From the NCBI GenBank assembly GCA_963932145.1, contig OZ010578.1:47437058-47501057 (forward strand): 64,000 nucleotides of DNA. Direction: 5' to 3'. Numbering within the stretch: the stretch's first letter is position 1; each line of letters opens with the position of its first letter. The stretch comes from Acanthosepion lycidas. Lineage: Eukaryota; Mollusca; Cephalopoda; Sepiida; Sepiidae. The notes under the pieces were generated by a model. The model had not been told where the DNA came from. It ran no database searches and worked only from the letters and a program-made list of their open reading frames with translations. Position numbers and translations under genes: made by a program. Below, in pieces: positions 11,455 to 23,745 of this stretch.

Positions 11455-11605
11455 CTAGATTATTTACTCGTCCGGCTGCCAGGCCAATGAAAGCGAGGTT
11501 TTGAGGCGCGCGGAACCAGCTCTTAATTGTTGTTCCAAGGTCCACCCTGACCCTGGGTGGTAGCACCTGATAGGGCCCCAGTGATGGGCAAATAGCCAAC
11601 CCGCC
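11455..11605 (-). mobile_element. Dispersed repeat E copy (SINE-like)
   Basis: On the minus strand: GGTGCTACCACCCAGGGTC, then CTCAAAACCTCG and GGCAGCCGGA. Relatives lie at 13735-13860, 14575-14697 and 52485-52620. The translated fragment 'IRGLAAGCSL' in several frames is a by-product of this repeat, not a protein. Confidence 0.7.
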
Positions 11606-11840
11606 GACTGGTGAGGTCAAAACTCTATAAAAGTATAAAAGTACATTTTTGTAGTAGAAGTGCCGGCAATGCATTTTCATAGTATAGAAATTACCAGCAA
11701 TACATTCAAAATAAAGAAGAAAAAGATATTACCTTAATTAAACTCATAAAATCTACCAATACATTTTTATAAAAGAAAATGTACCAGGAATGAATTACAG
11801 AAAATACCAGCAATACTTTTTATACTAAAAAAATATAGTA

Positions 11841-12027
11841 CAGTATAACCCGGATATAAGAGACCCGGATATAAGATAAACCAGGATATAAGAGATATTT
11901 TATCTGGTCCCAAATTAGAGCCTGTGTTAATGTATATAAATTAGACCAAACCCGGATATAAGAGAAACCCGGATATAAGATACTTCGTCTCCGGTCCCGA
12001 CAACTCTCTTATATCCGGGTTACGCTG
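11841..12027. mobile_element. Pogo/Tc1-type MITE, copy 1 (187 bp)
   Basis: The ends are CAGTATAACCCGGATATAAG and its complement near 12008-12027, flanked by TA (11839-11840 and 12028-12029). Internally the end motif CCCGGATATAAGAGA recurs several times in direct orientation. CAGT...ATATAA ends fit pogo-like elements. Confidence 0.9.
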
Positions 12028-12890
12028 TATAAATAACAAAAAGAGTTACCATCAATGCATTTCTGAACAGAAACTACTAATGCTCCCAAGAAAATTAAAT
12101 TTCGGCATTTAATTCCTGATAAAGTGTTGATATGTCGTTAAACAAACAAAACAAGCAAGATTACTTACGCTGAAAATATTAACCAATGCATTTGCAAAAT
12201 TGCATAAACCTGCCGCCATTTTTTACTGTACGGGTAACATCGTCTGTTTTAATCAATACAGCTTCTTGCAGGAATATTTTTACTTCATGTATTGTTCCAC
12301 ACTCGAATCAAGGCCTCCGCTAGTTTAGATTTCCAGACTTCCTTTCAAACGTATTGTGCTAAATATAATATCCGACCTGGTCAGTTCATCATTTTTATTG
12401 TCCTCTGACCAGTTTTTGGTTGTTTTCACGTTATGTAAAGGTTTATTATCTTGTTTTAAAGAAAAAAAATCTTCCGCTTACATCTAGGAAATGTCTTGTA
12501 ACCCGAAAAGTAATCATATCTACAAATATTTGTAGAACGCTTCGACATTTAGTGATTGATCACATATTATAAGTTTACCAACAACCCAGACCCTAATGCA
12601 ACCTTATCTAAGCTTCATATTAAATGGTTCCGCAGTCGAGGAATGTTGCGTGCACATGGATCGTTCAAGAGCTCAAATTTGAATTAATGATTCTTCAAAG
12701 TATTTTGTGTCTGTCTTTTATGATCTCATTTGCCGACAGCTGCTTCCTTTCACGTATTTTTCAGGTGAAATCGGCACCTGGCGATTGTCATATGATACTT
12801 CTAGAATATAACTTATTTTGTCAACAGTTTGGATCCCTTGTTAAAATTTGGAAACTACTTATCTAATGTCATCTTCCCCTCGTGGTATTC
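12028..12890. other. Unclassified stretch
   Basis: No gene supported. The 80-codon frame at 12624 has no recognised feature. Confidence 0.5.
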
Positions 12891-12897
12891 CTAGAGG

Positions 12898-13255
12898 TAA
12901 GAGGAGGTTCGCTGATTAGCGGTGTCGACTTGAGGAATCGGAGAGCCGTGTTCGAATTCCAGTCGAGTTGATTACATTCAATGATAACCTTGCTGATAAC
13001 GTTGGGAAAAGTATGAATCAATCTCTTCTCTCCACTCACACCCGACTGTGAGTAAAATAGCAGGACAAACTGGGTCATTTAGCCTTGGCTGACAACAAGT
13101 GTAGGAGAAGGAAAGATCTGAATTCGACCCGTATCGCACAAGTGTGTATACCTGCGGTTGGGGAGCGCTTGTGAATCCAAATTCCCACTGAAACTCCTAC
13201 GGTAGACTTGCACGTCCGAACGAATACGAACTCTGCTACGCTTGCTCAGTTCTCG
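12898..13255 (+). mobile_element. SINE-B, long copy
   Basis: The tRNA-like head contains TTGAGGAATCGGAGAGCCG and B-box-like TGTTCGAATTCC. The body has AAATAGCAGGACA and GGAGAAGGAAAG, and the copy ends near GCTACGCTTGCTCA. It aligns over most of its length with 34921-35240, giving a unit of about 350 bp. Confidence 0.85.
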
Positions 13256-13734
13256 TTCAAGATTGCGGTGGGTCCGTTTGACGGAGCCGGTTTAACTGAC
13301 CAGATGAATTCCGCGACAGGTACGGTTATAGGTATTTCTACACCGGTCAGATTCTTCATTTCTTTCGGTGAAACCTGCCTATTTGGGAACAGGGGAAACG
13401 AATTCTGTTTATAGTAAACAGTGGCACAAGACCCTTTTTTTCCTTTTCCTTTTAGAAAAAACATTTCTTAAAATCAGATGGATATCACCATATTCTTTTA
13501 TATGTAATGTTTCTTCAAATCTACTGCCGTTTATGGATCTCCACAATTTCCTCGATTTCCTTAGGCTAATTAACTTTTCTACCATTCCTATCCCTCGATG
13601 TCCTTGTTTTGCAATCCATCCATACAAACCCGTTAAGTAGTTACGCTGTTTTTCTGCTTCTCTTACCTTCGGTAAGTCTTGTGAGTGTTACATTCCCCGA
13701 ACTTCCTCTTTTCTTCTAATGGGTTCCGAGAGTT
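13256..13734. other. Unclassified stretch
   Basis: Several overlapping short frames on both strands, none recognised. No gene is supported. Confidence 0.45.
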
Positions 13735-13860
13735 CCGCTGTCCTGGATATGATAAGCTACAACCGGCAGCAAGGCCTCTGATCGGGATGTTTTGAGGATG
13801 GTGAAACCAGGTTTTGAGGAGCGTTGTTAACAAGCTCGTCTTGAAGCTCATTTTTCAACC
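13735..13860 (-). mobile_element. Dispersed repeat E copy
   Basis: Contains CGGCAGCAAGGCCTCTGATC and GATGTTTTGAGG, shared with the copies at 11.5, 14.6 and 52.5 kb. Confidence 0.7.
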
Positions 13861-13924
13861 GGTCCGCTCATGCGCTTTAACGCGACCTGAAAGGTAGCTA
13901 GGATCACCCCAAGTTAACTGGAGC

Positions 13925-14073
13925 GTAAGTTATGGTGATTTTCTAGGCGTAGCTTAGATGTAGCACAAAGCCTAAAGTGTGGGCACCCAGTGAGGTCCGA
14001 ACTCCCTAATCAGTCAGAATTGTTCTAGCGAGACGTTTGTGAACCATTACATAAAGCCAAAGTGCCCAAGAAG
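13925..14073 (-). mobile_element. SINE-A copy
   Basis: Minus-strand copy with GGCACCCAGTGAGG (tail side), a diverged B box and the ACAAACGTCTCGCTAGAAC anticodon-arm region; ends at GTGCCCAAG. Confidence 0.85.
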
Positions 14074-14574
14074 AGAAATTTATGAATTACACTTATATTT
14101 AAAAAAAAAAATATTTTTATGAACTTAGCAAGAATATGGCTTCCATTTCTAAGTCAAGACTTTGTCATTTGATATTTTAAGCTGGATGCTAAATTCCTTA
14201 ATCTTTAAGACGGAGTAGATAATCCTTTCACCTCTGCCTTCCTCAAAAGATTTAAAGCCGTCATTATCGGCCAGTCTAAAAAAGAAATTCAGATTTTTCA
14301 TAAATCTCCTTAAATGAAAACTGTACCGCTAACCATCTATGGGAATGCTAAAACAAAATTTAATATTTTTAAATTTCAAAATTAATTTTTCCCTATAAAA
14401 ATTTCAAGTGCGCCTTAAAGTTTAAGTTATTCTACAAGTGCACTCTTAAATAAAAACAAAAAGGTTGATAAACACTGCTGTACATGGTTCGAATCTCAAC
14501 GACTTCATCATATTTGCATCCATGTGATACACTGAACTCTACACAATACACCTCCCATACATGCACCGATTCTG
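14074..14574. other. AT-rich unclassified stretch
   Basis: Poly-A near 14100; nothing else recognised. Confidence 0.5.
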
Positions 14575-14697
14575 GGTATGACAATAAACTACATCCGGCA
14601 GCAAGGCCTCTGATCGGGAGGTTTTGAGGTTTTAATTGCTGTTGATTCTGTGTCCACCCTGATCCGGGGTGGTAGCACTTGTTAGGATCCATAGCTC
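14575..14697 (-). mobile_element. Dispersed repeat E copy
   Basis: Minus strand: GATCCTAACAAGTGCTACCA, then ACCTCAAAACCTCCCGATCA and the GGCCTTGCTGCCGGATG end. It is directly followed on the plus strand by a SINE-B. Confidence 0.75.
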
Positions 14698-14699
14698 TC

Positions 14700-14965
14700 T
14701 CTCAACTTGGTGGAGTAGTAGATAGCGGCTCTGATTGAGGAATCGGCGAGCCGAGTTCGAATTTAAGTCGAATCCATTATATTCACTTACGTGCTAGATT
14801 ACGTGAAAGATAGTAATCCTCTTCCTCTTGCTATGAATAAATAGCAGGTCAGACAGGGTTCTATAGACTTGGATGGCAAATGGTCTAGGAGAAGAACAAC
14901 CCTTAATTCAAAGCCTGCCGAGGGTTGTTTGAAAACTTGTGGCATGTAGTGCACCAGGTCTCTGT
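14700..14965 (+). mobile_element. SINE-B copy
   Basis: The head contains TTGAGGAATCGGCGAGCCG and GAGTTCGAATTT; the body contains AATAGCAGGTCAGACAGG and CTAGGAGAAG. It diverges after about 14900. Confidence 0.8.
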
Positions 14966-16319
14966 ATTCGACCCTTCAAAAAGTGTGGTTGGTTCTGTAC
15001 AAAGCCTTCAACACTATAATCAAATCATATGAGCTGGTGTCTGGGCTGTCGGTTCCTCGGAACTGAGCTGCTTGACCCTCATACGTCGAATACGACAGGA
15101 GAGTCCAACATATAAAAACATTACTAAGAATACATATTTTGAATAAAATGACCAACAATAGATTCTATAATAGAATTACTGACAATAAATTTTATCTAGT
15201 TGAAACCATAAAATAGAGTTCAAAATATTTAGATTTCGGAATTAAATAACACATAGAGGTTGATATGCTGCTAAATAAAATCAACCAATCAAAAGTTCCC
15301 TTTGTTCTTTCCGTTTGTAAGTATAGAGTTTCCATGTAACTCTAAATTTTCTTTCTTGTTTGCTGCTTTCATAGTTAATGCTATTCTTAACATCCAATTG
15401 GAGAATCATGTCGCTTTACGTCCCTTCTTCATCTGTAAAATGTCTGTTAGGGACATCTTTACAGATGAAAAAATATATTAATCCAGATATTAATCTCAAC
15501 GACATCATCTTATTTGTATCAAATTGAGGAATTGGAGAGCCGAGTTCGAATTCAAGTCGAGTTCATTACATTCAATTAGGTGCTGATACACTGTTTTGCT
15601 GTTTTCGCTGCAATATACACGATTAGATATAACATAACAGTTCAGCGTGTTTGTTTTTTGTCACGATTTACACCATACTTTATAAGAAACCTATGAAATG
15701 ATCAAGAATCCCTATGGATTAACGTTTTGAATACGTGGAGGTAATACATGCTGAGATGTAGACCTTCGAAAACTACATTTTGGATGGCTAAGAGGGGCCC
15801 TTCAAGAAGTGGCTGGAATTTTAGAACACGACTACAGACTTTGGAAGGTTCTATTTTGAAATAAGAATTTTGTGTTGCTTAGAAATAAGTCTCTCAAACA
15901 ATTCTCAAAACTCAGGTCCAATTCTGCTTCATGAAATTGTTCCATTACATGTTGCCAGATTGACACAGCAGAAACTCAAGGACTTGGCATACGTGACAGC
16001 CACACCACACCAGCGTATTCTTCTGTTCTCTCGTCGACTGAATACCTTTTTTTTTCAAGCATCTTGAGAATTAATTAAAGTCAACTACATTTTGTTGCAA
16101 AGAAGATTCAGAAATTGCATACAAAGATTTCTTGGCGTTCGAATCATAAGGGTTTTATCGTAAGTGTATAAACACTCTTGTAAGTCGATGGCAGATGTTC
16201 GGAGCTCTGATTTGGACTGATATAAGCGCTGTTTAAATATATTAAATCCGGAATAAAATTTGATTCTAAAATCGGCCATCATTTTCCGAACAAACAAAAT
16301 CTCTCTCTTTCTCTTTATG

Positions 16320-16354
<35 letters not shown>

Positions 16355-16411
16355 TTAAGAGATAAGTCTTTAATTTGTGCTCGTATTTTACCAATTTGTA
16401 AATTGGTAATA
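14966..16411. other. Unclassified stretch with a SINE-B fragment
   Basis: Positions 15523-15590 repeat the SINE-B head (GAGGAATTGGAGAGCCGAG). (AC)n/(TA)n microsatellite at 16320-16353. No gene is supported. Confidence 0.5.
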
Positions 16412-16596
16412 CAGTGTAACCCGGATATAAGAGACCCGGATATAAGAGAAACCCGGATATAAGAGAGATTTATCTGGTCCCAAATTAGAGCCATACTTAC
16501 CTAAACAAAATAGACCAAACCCGGATATAAGAGAAACCCGGATATAAAAGACTTATTCTCTGGTCCCGACAACTCTCTTATATCCGGGTTACACTG
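16412..16596. mobile_element. Pogo/Tc1-type MITE, copy 2 (185 bp)
   Basis: The ends are CAGTGTAACCCGGATATAAG and complement, with TA on both sides (16410-16411 and 16597-16598). Co-linear with the copy at 11841-12027, including the central GGTCCCAAATTAGAGCC. The two copies sit about 4.6 kb apart. Confidence 0.92.
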
Positions 16597-16654
16597 TATA
16601 CGACCACAAATTAAAATTAGGACGTTGTAAATGAGAATCAAAATTTGGGACAAA

Positions 16655-17117
16655 CAGCCTACGATAGAGGTAGAGGGGTATGTTAAGTTACGTCTATATG
16701 GTTAGAAGGGGAAAATAACGGTTAACTCTAGACTTGAACAGGTTAAGATCGTAGTGATCAGGGCAATATGCTCTTGAGAGCATGTTCCATAGGACAGCGG
16801 TTCGTGGAAAGAAGCTCTTTGTGAGGAACCTTACTTCTTGCTGATGGAATACGGGAGGGTATGTGGGCGGGGTTGCTACTATGTAAATGACATGGCTGGT
16901 CCCTAGCCACGAAGGTTAGCCTTGGCGGAAACAAGTAATGTAGTTTGTCCGAGCGCTTTCCATGGAAGTAGCGACAGAGCAGTGAGAGACTTGCTACAGT
17001 CCGCCTATGAAAGAGAGGTTTGGGGAGTGGAAAAGAATTCTTCTCCCGTAAGGACTTGGGGACGCTTTTTGACACTATCACGACTGAAAAAAGGAGGCCC
17101 TGTTTGTTCTCAAGCAA
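16655..17117 (-). mobile_element. LINE 3' end fragment (family T)
   Basis: Minus-strand translation gives HRRTVASLSLLCRYFHGKRS, then a decayed C-terminal tail ending near MEHALKSILP and NRYL-type residues in shifted frames. This is the C-terminal tail typical of many animal LINE ORF2 proteins of the CR1/Jockey/RTE kind. Relatives lie at 27990-28235, 32102-32290 and 58340-58735, all on the minus strand. Confidence 0.7.
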
Positions 17118-17320
17118 ATTAGGCTGTCTCTGTTATTATCATTAAAAGCATATTGACAGTATGATAGAAAAGATTCTAATCGTTAGATAATAACGGAGAC
17201 GTTCAGGGATATGTGTGCAAATATCGGACGAAACATGAAATTCAGACAGTTTATTTACAATTTTGATTCCAATGTATTAAATTGGACAAATACAAAAAAT
17301 TGATGAATTCTTACTACATA

Positions 17321-17384
<64 letters not shown>

Positions 17385-17417
17385 CATTCTAACAATGTCT
17401 TTATATTTAAAAACTAC

Positions 17418-17459
<42 letters not shown>

Positions 17460-17594
17460 CTTGATTCATCCTATCTATCTATCTATCTATCTATCTATCT
17501 CTGTCTTTATGCTTAAAAGCATGTATTTGTCTGTCTGTCTATCTATCTATCTATCTCGCTATCTCATTCTAACCCTGTCTTTATACTTAAAAGA

Positions 17595-17646
<52 letters not shown>

Positions 17647-17712
17647 CAGTCTGTTCCTTATCTATCTATCTATCTATCTATCTCATTCTAACAATGTCTT
17701 TATATTTAAAAA

Positions 17713-17746
<34 letters not shown>

Positions 17747-17775
17747 CATTCTAACAATGTCTTTATATTTAAAAA

Positions 17776-17820
<45 letters not shown>

Positions 17821-17822
17821 AG
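17321..17822. repeat. (TATC)n cluster with a higher-order unit
   Basis: TATC blocks are separated by short unique words. CATTCTAACAATGTCTTTAT recurs (near 17386, 17685 and 17746), so the blocks were copied together with their spacers. The plus-strand frame reads as YLSI repeats and is not a protein. Confidence 0.95.
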
Positions 17823-18235
17823 TTCGATCCTTAAATGTGGAAACGGATTTTTTTATATGCATTCACATTTCTCTTTTAATATAAACATCCTTATCAAAGT
17901 ATTTACTTAAATGGTGAATATCAACGACATAAACCGAATATTTTATACAGAAGATATCAGATCGAAATTCATTTATTAAATATTAGCATTCAGAAATCTT
18001 TCTGCGACTATATATGTAGGGAAGGATAGCGGTAGAGAAAGAGAAGGACAAAAAGAACGATATAGATAGATAGATCGATAGATAACCAAATTAAGATATG
18101 AAGATAGATAGATTTATGCATGTAAATGTATAATGAAGCAAATGCCAGATACTGTAATTACCAAGGACGCGAAGAGCCACATTGAAAAGGACTCCAAAAC
18201 AAAATGTTCTATCAGGCCATTATTTGTTACAATTA
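17823..18235. other. Unclassified stretch
   Basis: Contains a short GATA run near 18060-18110. Nothing else recognised. Confidence 0.5.
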
Positions 18236-18548
18236 GAGAGCAAGAATTAGAGAGACAGGGTGGTGTAGAAAGGCATAGGTTGATCGAGAGAAAAAGTTAC
18301 ATATAGAATTATAGAGAGAATGTCGGAGAATGACAGAGAGAAAGAGAGAGAGAGAGAGAGTGAGTGAGAGAGAGAATGATATGCACAAAGAAAAGAGAGA
18401 CAGAGAAACGGACAACGCGATAGGGGGGTTGAGAGAGGCCTACCGAGAGAGCGAGTAAGAACGACACAGATAGAGAGACAAAGAAAGAATGGCACACAAA
18501 GAGAGAAAAAAAGAGGACAGAGAAAGATACAAAGAAGAGGTTGAAAAC

Positions 18549-18581
<33 letters not shown>

Positions 18582-18752
18582 TATGCACAAAGAAAAGAGA
18601 GACAGAGAAACGAGTAACAAGAGATAGGGAGGGTGAGAGAGGCCTACCGAGAGAGCGAATAAGAACGACACAGACAGAGAGACAAAGAAAGAATGACACA
18701 CAAAGAGAGAAAAAATGAGGACAGAGAAAGATACAAAGAAGAGGTTGAAAAC

Positions 18753-18783
<31 letters not shown>

Positions 18784-19056
18784 CAGAGAGAGAGACAGAG
18801 AGATAACAGGGAGATACAGAATGAGACAAAATTGTTAAATAATAGTTTAGCAATTATATTTTACAGAAGTGTATCTCTGATCAGACTTCCTGAGGCTGAC
18901 CGCAGGGGTCAGATGCAAGAGAAAACACGGAAATCGATTTTGACTGGCTGAACCAGCGTGAGAACGATAGATAGAAAAAAGGGATTTCAGTGTGTCGAGT
19001 CTAGACCGTCATACAATGTAGACGTGTTTTCTTCATGTCTGGAAGCGGCTTCTCAC

Positions 19057-19102
<46 letters not shown>

Positions 19103-19807
19103 TAGATATAGATAGAGAGAGAGAGAGAGAGACTCTAGTGGATAGATAGAAGGTGTATACGACCACGTAAATAAAATAGTTAAGTAAAATTCCCTGTGTT
19201 GAATTTCTTTCATCTCCGAACCAAAACAAGTAGCGATCACCGGCCGAGAGAGAAGAATGTAACGTAATTATCGAATCAAGACCGTCTCCCAAGAGCACCC
19301 CAACAGGGAGACATACAACATTGTACTAATTGGCAGAGTGACCAAGACCTCCCCAGCAAGAGGGGGGCCATGCAACAAAACGAAAAGAATAGAAATATAG
19401 ACTGTCAGACTGTTGAAAATAATAGAGAGAGTGAGTGACAAACATATAAAGAGATATGAGAGAGAGAGAGAGAGAGAGGGGGAGAGAGTGAGAGAGAGAT
19501 GGAGATGTATAGAAAGAAAAAGCAAGAAATAAATTATAAATTAACAGAGAGAGAAAGAAACAGAAAGAAGCAAAGAGGAAGAGGAAGATAGAGAAGGAGA
19601 ATGAGAGAGAGAGAGAGAAAGAGAGGCGGGGAGGGAAAGAAAGAAAAATAAACAAATCATGAGATGGAGAGGCAATGACAGCGGGAGAGATGAGAGCCAG
19701 AGAAAAATAGTAAGATAGAGAAAGACGTTGGCATAGACAACAAGGAACAGAATTAGAGAATAAAAGAGACAGAGAAAGATGACAGAGAGATTTAGACATA
19801 TAGAAAA

Positions 19808-19866
<59 letters not shown>

Positions 19867-21231
19867 GAGAAAGAAAGAGAGAGGATGTGACAGAGAGAGA
19901 ATAATGGAGAGAAACAAGAGACGCTGCAAGAGAACAAAGCAATAGAGAAACAGGTAGAAAGAGAAAGACAGAGAGATCACATAAACCAGAGAAAGAATGT
20001 AAAAAGCGATTTGAGAGAGCGAGAGAGCGAGAGAGAGAGAGAGAATTATAGAGAGAAACAGGAAACGCTGGGACAGAACCTAAAAGGAAACAGAGAGACA
20101 GATAAAGGAGAGATGACAAGAGAACGAGAGAGAGAGAGAGAGAGAATGTGAATATGATTTGAAAGAGAGAAAAAGAGAGAGAGAGAGTGGAAAAGGACAG
20201 ACAAAAAAATAGAGAAATAGAGAAATAGGTTAAGAAAAAAAAACTGAGAGATGATAGAGAACGAGAGAGAGAATATAAAAATAATATGTAAGAGAGAAAA
20301 AGCGAGAGAAAAAGCGAGAGAGAATGATAATGAGAAACAGGAGATGCTGAAAGAGAAGAGACAAAGATATAGAGAAAGAGGGATAGATAGAAAGATGGAG
20401 AGATGACAGAGAACAAGAGAGAGAATGTAAAAAATGATTTGAGAGAGAGAGAGAGAGAGAGAGAATGATAGAGAGAAACGGGGGACACTCAGAGATGACA
20501 GAGGAAGAAATAGAGAAACAGGTAGAGAGAGAAAGATGGAGAGATAACACTAACGAGAAAGAAAATGTAAAGATGATATGCAAGAGAGACAGAGATTGAT
20601 AGAGAGAAACAAGAGACGTTGGGAGAGAACAGACGTATAAACAAAGAAACAGAGAGAGAGATTAAGAAGGAGAGATTACAGAGAACGAGAGAGAGAATAT
20701 GAAGATTATTTGCAAGAAAGTGGGAGAGAGAGAGAGAGAGAGAGTGAGAGAGAAAGAGAGACTATTAAAGAAAGAAAAAAAAACAGGAAACACTGAGAGA
20801 AAACAGACAAAGAAATGGAGGAACAGATAGAAATAAAACGAGGGAGAGGTGACAGAGAATGAGAGAAAGACAATGTAAATGTGATTTATAACTGAGAGAG
20901 ACAGAGAGAGCGATAGAGAGAAGGAAGAGATGCGGGGAGAGAACAGTTAACAGAGAGAGAGAGAGAGAGAGAGAGAATGATAGATAAGGAGATAGAGAAG
21001 GTGAGAGCATGAAAGGGTGAGAGAGAGAGAATGACCAAGACAAAAAGGATACATTGGGAGAGACTAGAGAGAGAGAGAGAAAGAATGTGAAAATGATTTA
21101 AAGATAGAAGCAGAGAGAGGGAGAGAAAGAGAGAGACAGAGAGAGAGGAGACGTTAATAGAGAACAGATAAATGGAGAAACAGAAAGATACATTAAGACG
21201 GAGAGATGTGATATTTTAAAACTGATTAGTA

Positions 21232-21280
<49 letters not shown>

Positions 21281-21410
21281 TATATAGTGTGAGGAAGAGA
21301 GAGAGAGAGAGAGAGACCTAGGAAACGCTGCGAATGAACAGACAAAAAATAGAGATACATTTTGGAACAGAAAGCCGTAGAGATAAGTGTGAGATTTTGA
21401 AACTGATTAG

Positions 21411-21472
<62 letters not shown>

Positions 21473-21605
21473 AGAGTGAGAGAGAAACAGAGAGAGAGAG
21501 AGAGAGTGAGATAGAGACACAGGAAACGCTGCAAGAGAACAAATACAGAATATTTTGGAACAGGAAGACGTAGTGATGTGTGTGAGATTTTAAAATTGAT
21601 TAGCA

Positions 21606-21638
<33 letters not shown>

Positions 21639-21900
21639 TAGATAGATAGATAGAGAGAGACAGACAGTCCTAGGAAACGCTGCGAGAAAACAGAGTAAGC
21701 AATAGGGAAACATTTTTGGACAGGAAGACGTAGAGATGAGTGTGAGATTTTAAAACTGATTAGCAAGAGAGAGAGAGAGGGAGAGAGACAGAGAGACAGA
21801 GACAGTGAGTGCGTGTGTGTGAGAGAGAGAGAGAGAGAGAAGGAGAGAGAGAGAGAGAAAGAGAAAGGGGGTGGAGTAGAAATCCGAGAGACGCAGAATG
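18236..21900. repeat. Purine-rich satellite region with higher-order repeats
   Basis: About 3.7 kb of mostly GA-rich plus-strand sequence, with (TA)n inserts at 19811-19861 and 21234-21275. Three nested levels show: simple (GA)n; a 202-bp direct duplication (from 18381 and from 18583, both beginning ATGCACAAAGAAAAGAGAGA); and about a dozen variable units of 110-200 bp marked by GAAACGCTG-like words (e.g. 19921, 20067, 20345, 21326, 21525, 21676). Between 21.2 and 21.8 kb each unit also carries GTGTGAGATTTTAAAACTGA. The Ser/Leu-rich minus-strand frames up to 315 codons are by-products. Confidence 0.9.
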
Positions 21901-22786
21901 GCAAATAAAGAAACAGAGATTGAAAAGTAGCTTTGATTCCAACTGTTGAGAAAACGGAACTAGAATTCCATTCATGTAGCGTATAAATTCGAAATCACAG
22001 TGAAAAGGACATTTCCGTTCAAAGCCGGTTTTAGTCCGTTAGTACGTTTTGCCCCTATTCGCACTAAGTGAAACGTATGCATTGCCAGGAAGACTTTAGT
22101 TGAGGGCAAGGTTTTATTAAATCGCTGCAAGCAGGAAGGCGTTCGGAGCAGACAGGACTGGTCTTTATGAACAAAGGATGAAGCCGTGGAAGAAATCCAA
22201 TAAAAATTTGGATGACATTCAACGAACTCTCTTTGTTAATTGCAAATAACAGCTTAACGGGGCTTAGATTGTCACTGCCAAAATTTAGTAAATGAAGCAC
22301 AAACAGACACTGTTATATTTATATATTGCAACAGTGAAATCTGCTTTTCTTTCTTCGCAGTGTGTAATGGTTTCCAGCAGAAGGGCATGTGCGTATTTTA
22401 CCGAACGTTGAGGGTTGGGACACGGAACCCAGAATTTATTTTGTCTGCCGATATCAGTATTACTTTAGTCAATAGGTTGAATCATAAATAATTTCCGCTT
22501 GGTTTCTTCTCGTTCAGCTCATGTGTAACCCAAACATCCAGTTTACTGTCTTTCCATTCCCGCCACGGGGAGGTAACGACGAAAAATAACACGGGACTCT
22601 GTCGAGGCCCCCTGATCTGAATGAGTAACATTCAAATCTATTAACGATGACCAACCAGAAGACAAGACTGGTGCCAGCAGGCGCGTATTACATCAAATGG
22701 AAGGTTTTGGAAGAAACACCCATCAAAACTGGAAAGAGCGATAACAGCTATTCGACTTGAGAAACCTGTCCTCCACACATAAAAAG
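21901..22786. other. Unclassified stretch
   Basis: No recognised gene. Base composition is more balanced than that of its neighbours. Confidence 0.5.
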
Positions 22787-22872
22787 AGTTTTAAGAGAAT
22801 GATTTTATAAATTTTAACCAAATTAAGTACTGTCTGCACGGTGAATGCCAAACGTCTCCTTGTAGAGCAATT
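22787..22872 (+). repeat. Left direct repeat flanking a minisatellite
   Basis: Matches 23657-23745: GAATGATTTTATAAATTT, then AGTACTG and GAATGCCAAA. The two copies bracket the 12-bp-type minisatellite. Confidence 0.75.
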
Positions 22873-23530
22873 TCCATTCATATTACCATTCATATTACCA
22901 TTTAACTATTCATATTACCATTCATACTACAATTTTATCATTTATGTTACCATTCATATTATTATTTTACCATTCATATTGCCATTCATATTGCCATCTA
23001 TATTACCAGTCATATTACCATTTTTACCATTGATATTACCATCCATACTACCATTTTACCATTCATATTACGATTCATATTACCATTTTATATTACCATT
23101 TTAACATTCATATTACCATTCATACTACCATTTTACCATTCATATTACCATTCATATTATTGTTTTATCCTTCATATTACCATTTTTCTATTACCATATA
23201 TATTACCGTTTTTACCACACATATTACCATTCATGTTACCATTTTACCATTCGTATTACCATTTATATCACCATTCATATAACCATTCATATTACCATTT
23301 TACCATTTATATTACATTTATATTACCATTCATATTACCATTTTTACAATTCATATTACCATTGATATTACTATTTTACCATTCGTATTACCATTTATAT
23401 TTCCAGTCATATTACCATTTTTACCACTCATATTACCTTTTACCATTCATATTACCATTCATACTACTATTTTACCATTCATATTACCATTTGACCATTC
23501 AGATTGCCATTTATATTACCATTACCATTT
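22873..23530. repeat. Minisatellite of ATTACCATTCAT / ACCATTTT words
   Basis: About 660 bp of imperfect tandem units based on CCATTCATATTA, with ACCATTTT variants. Long frames through it (HSYYH repeats) are by-products. Confidence 0.95.
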
Positions 23531-23656
23531 AGGATGTGGGTGATCATGGTTCTCCTTAGTTTCCTTTCTCTTGCTACTTTCAGCAATACTTTACCAAACT
23601 ATTTTTGTAGCATTTTTCTTCCATCCATTTGCTGAAACTTGTCAATGAGCTTATGA

Positions 23657-23745
23657 GTGTTTTAATAGAATGATTTTATAAATTTCAATCGAAATCAGTA
23701 CTGGCTGTTTGGTCAATGAATGCCAAATGTTTCTTTATAAAACTA
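23657..23745 (+). repeat. Right direct repeat flanking a minisatellite
   Basis: Diverged copy of 22787-22872, about 870 bp downstream. Confidence 0.75.

Noticed and set aside
14432-14692. Small protein with the motif IRGLAAGCSL shared by several frames
   Set aside because: The shared peptide is a translation of dispersed repeat E in copies that are otherwise broken.
19541-20488. 315-codon Ser/Leu-rich minus-strand frame
   Set aside because: It is the complement of GA-rich satellite; composition explains the lack of stops.
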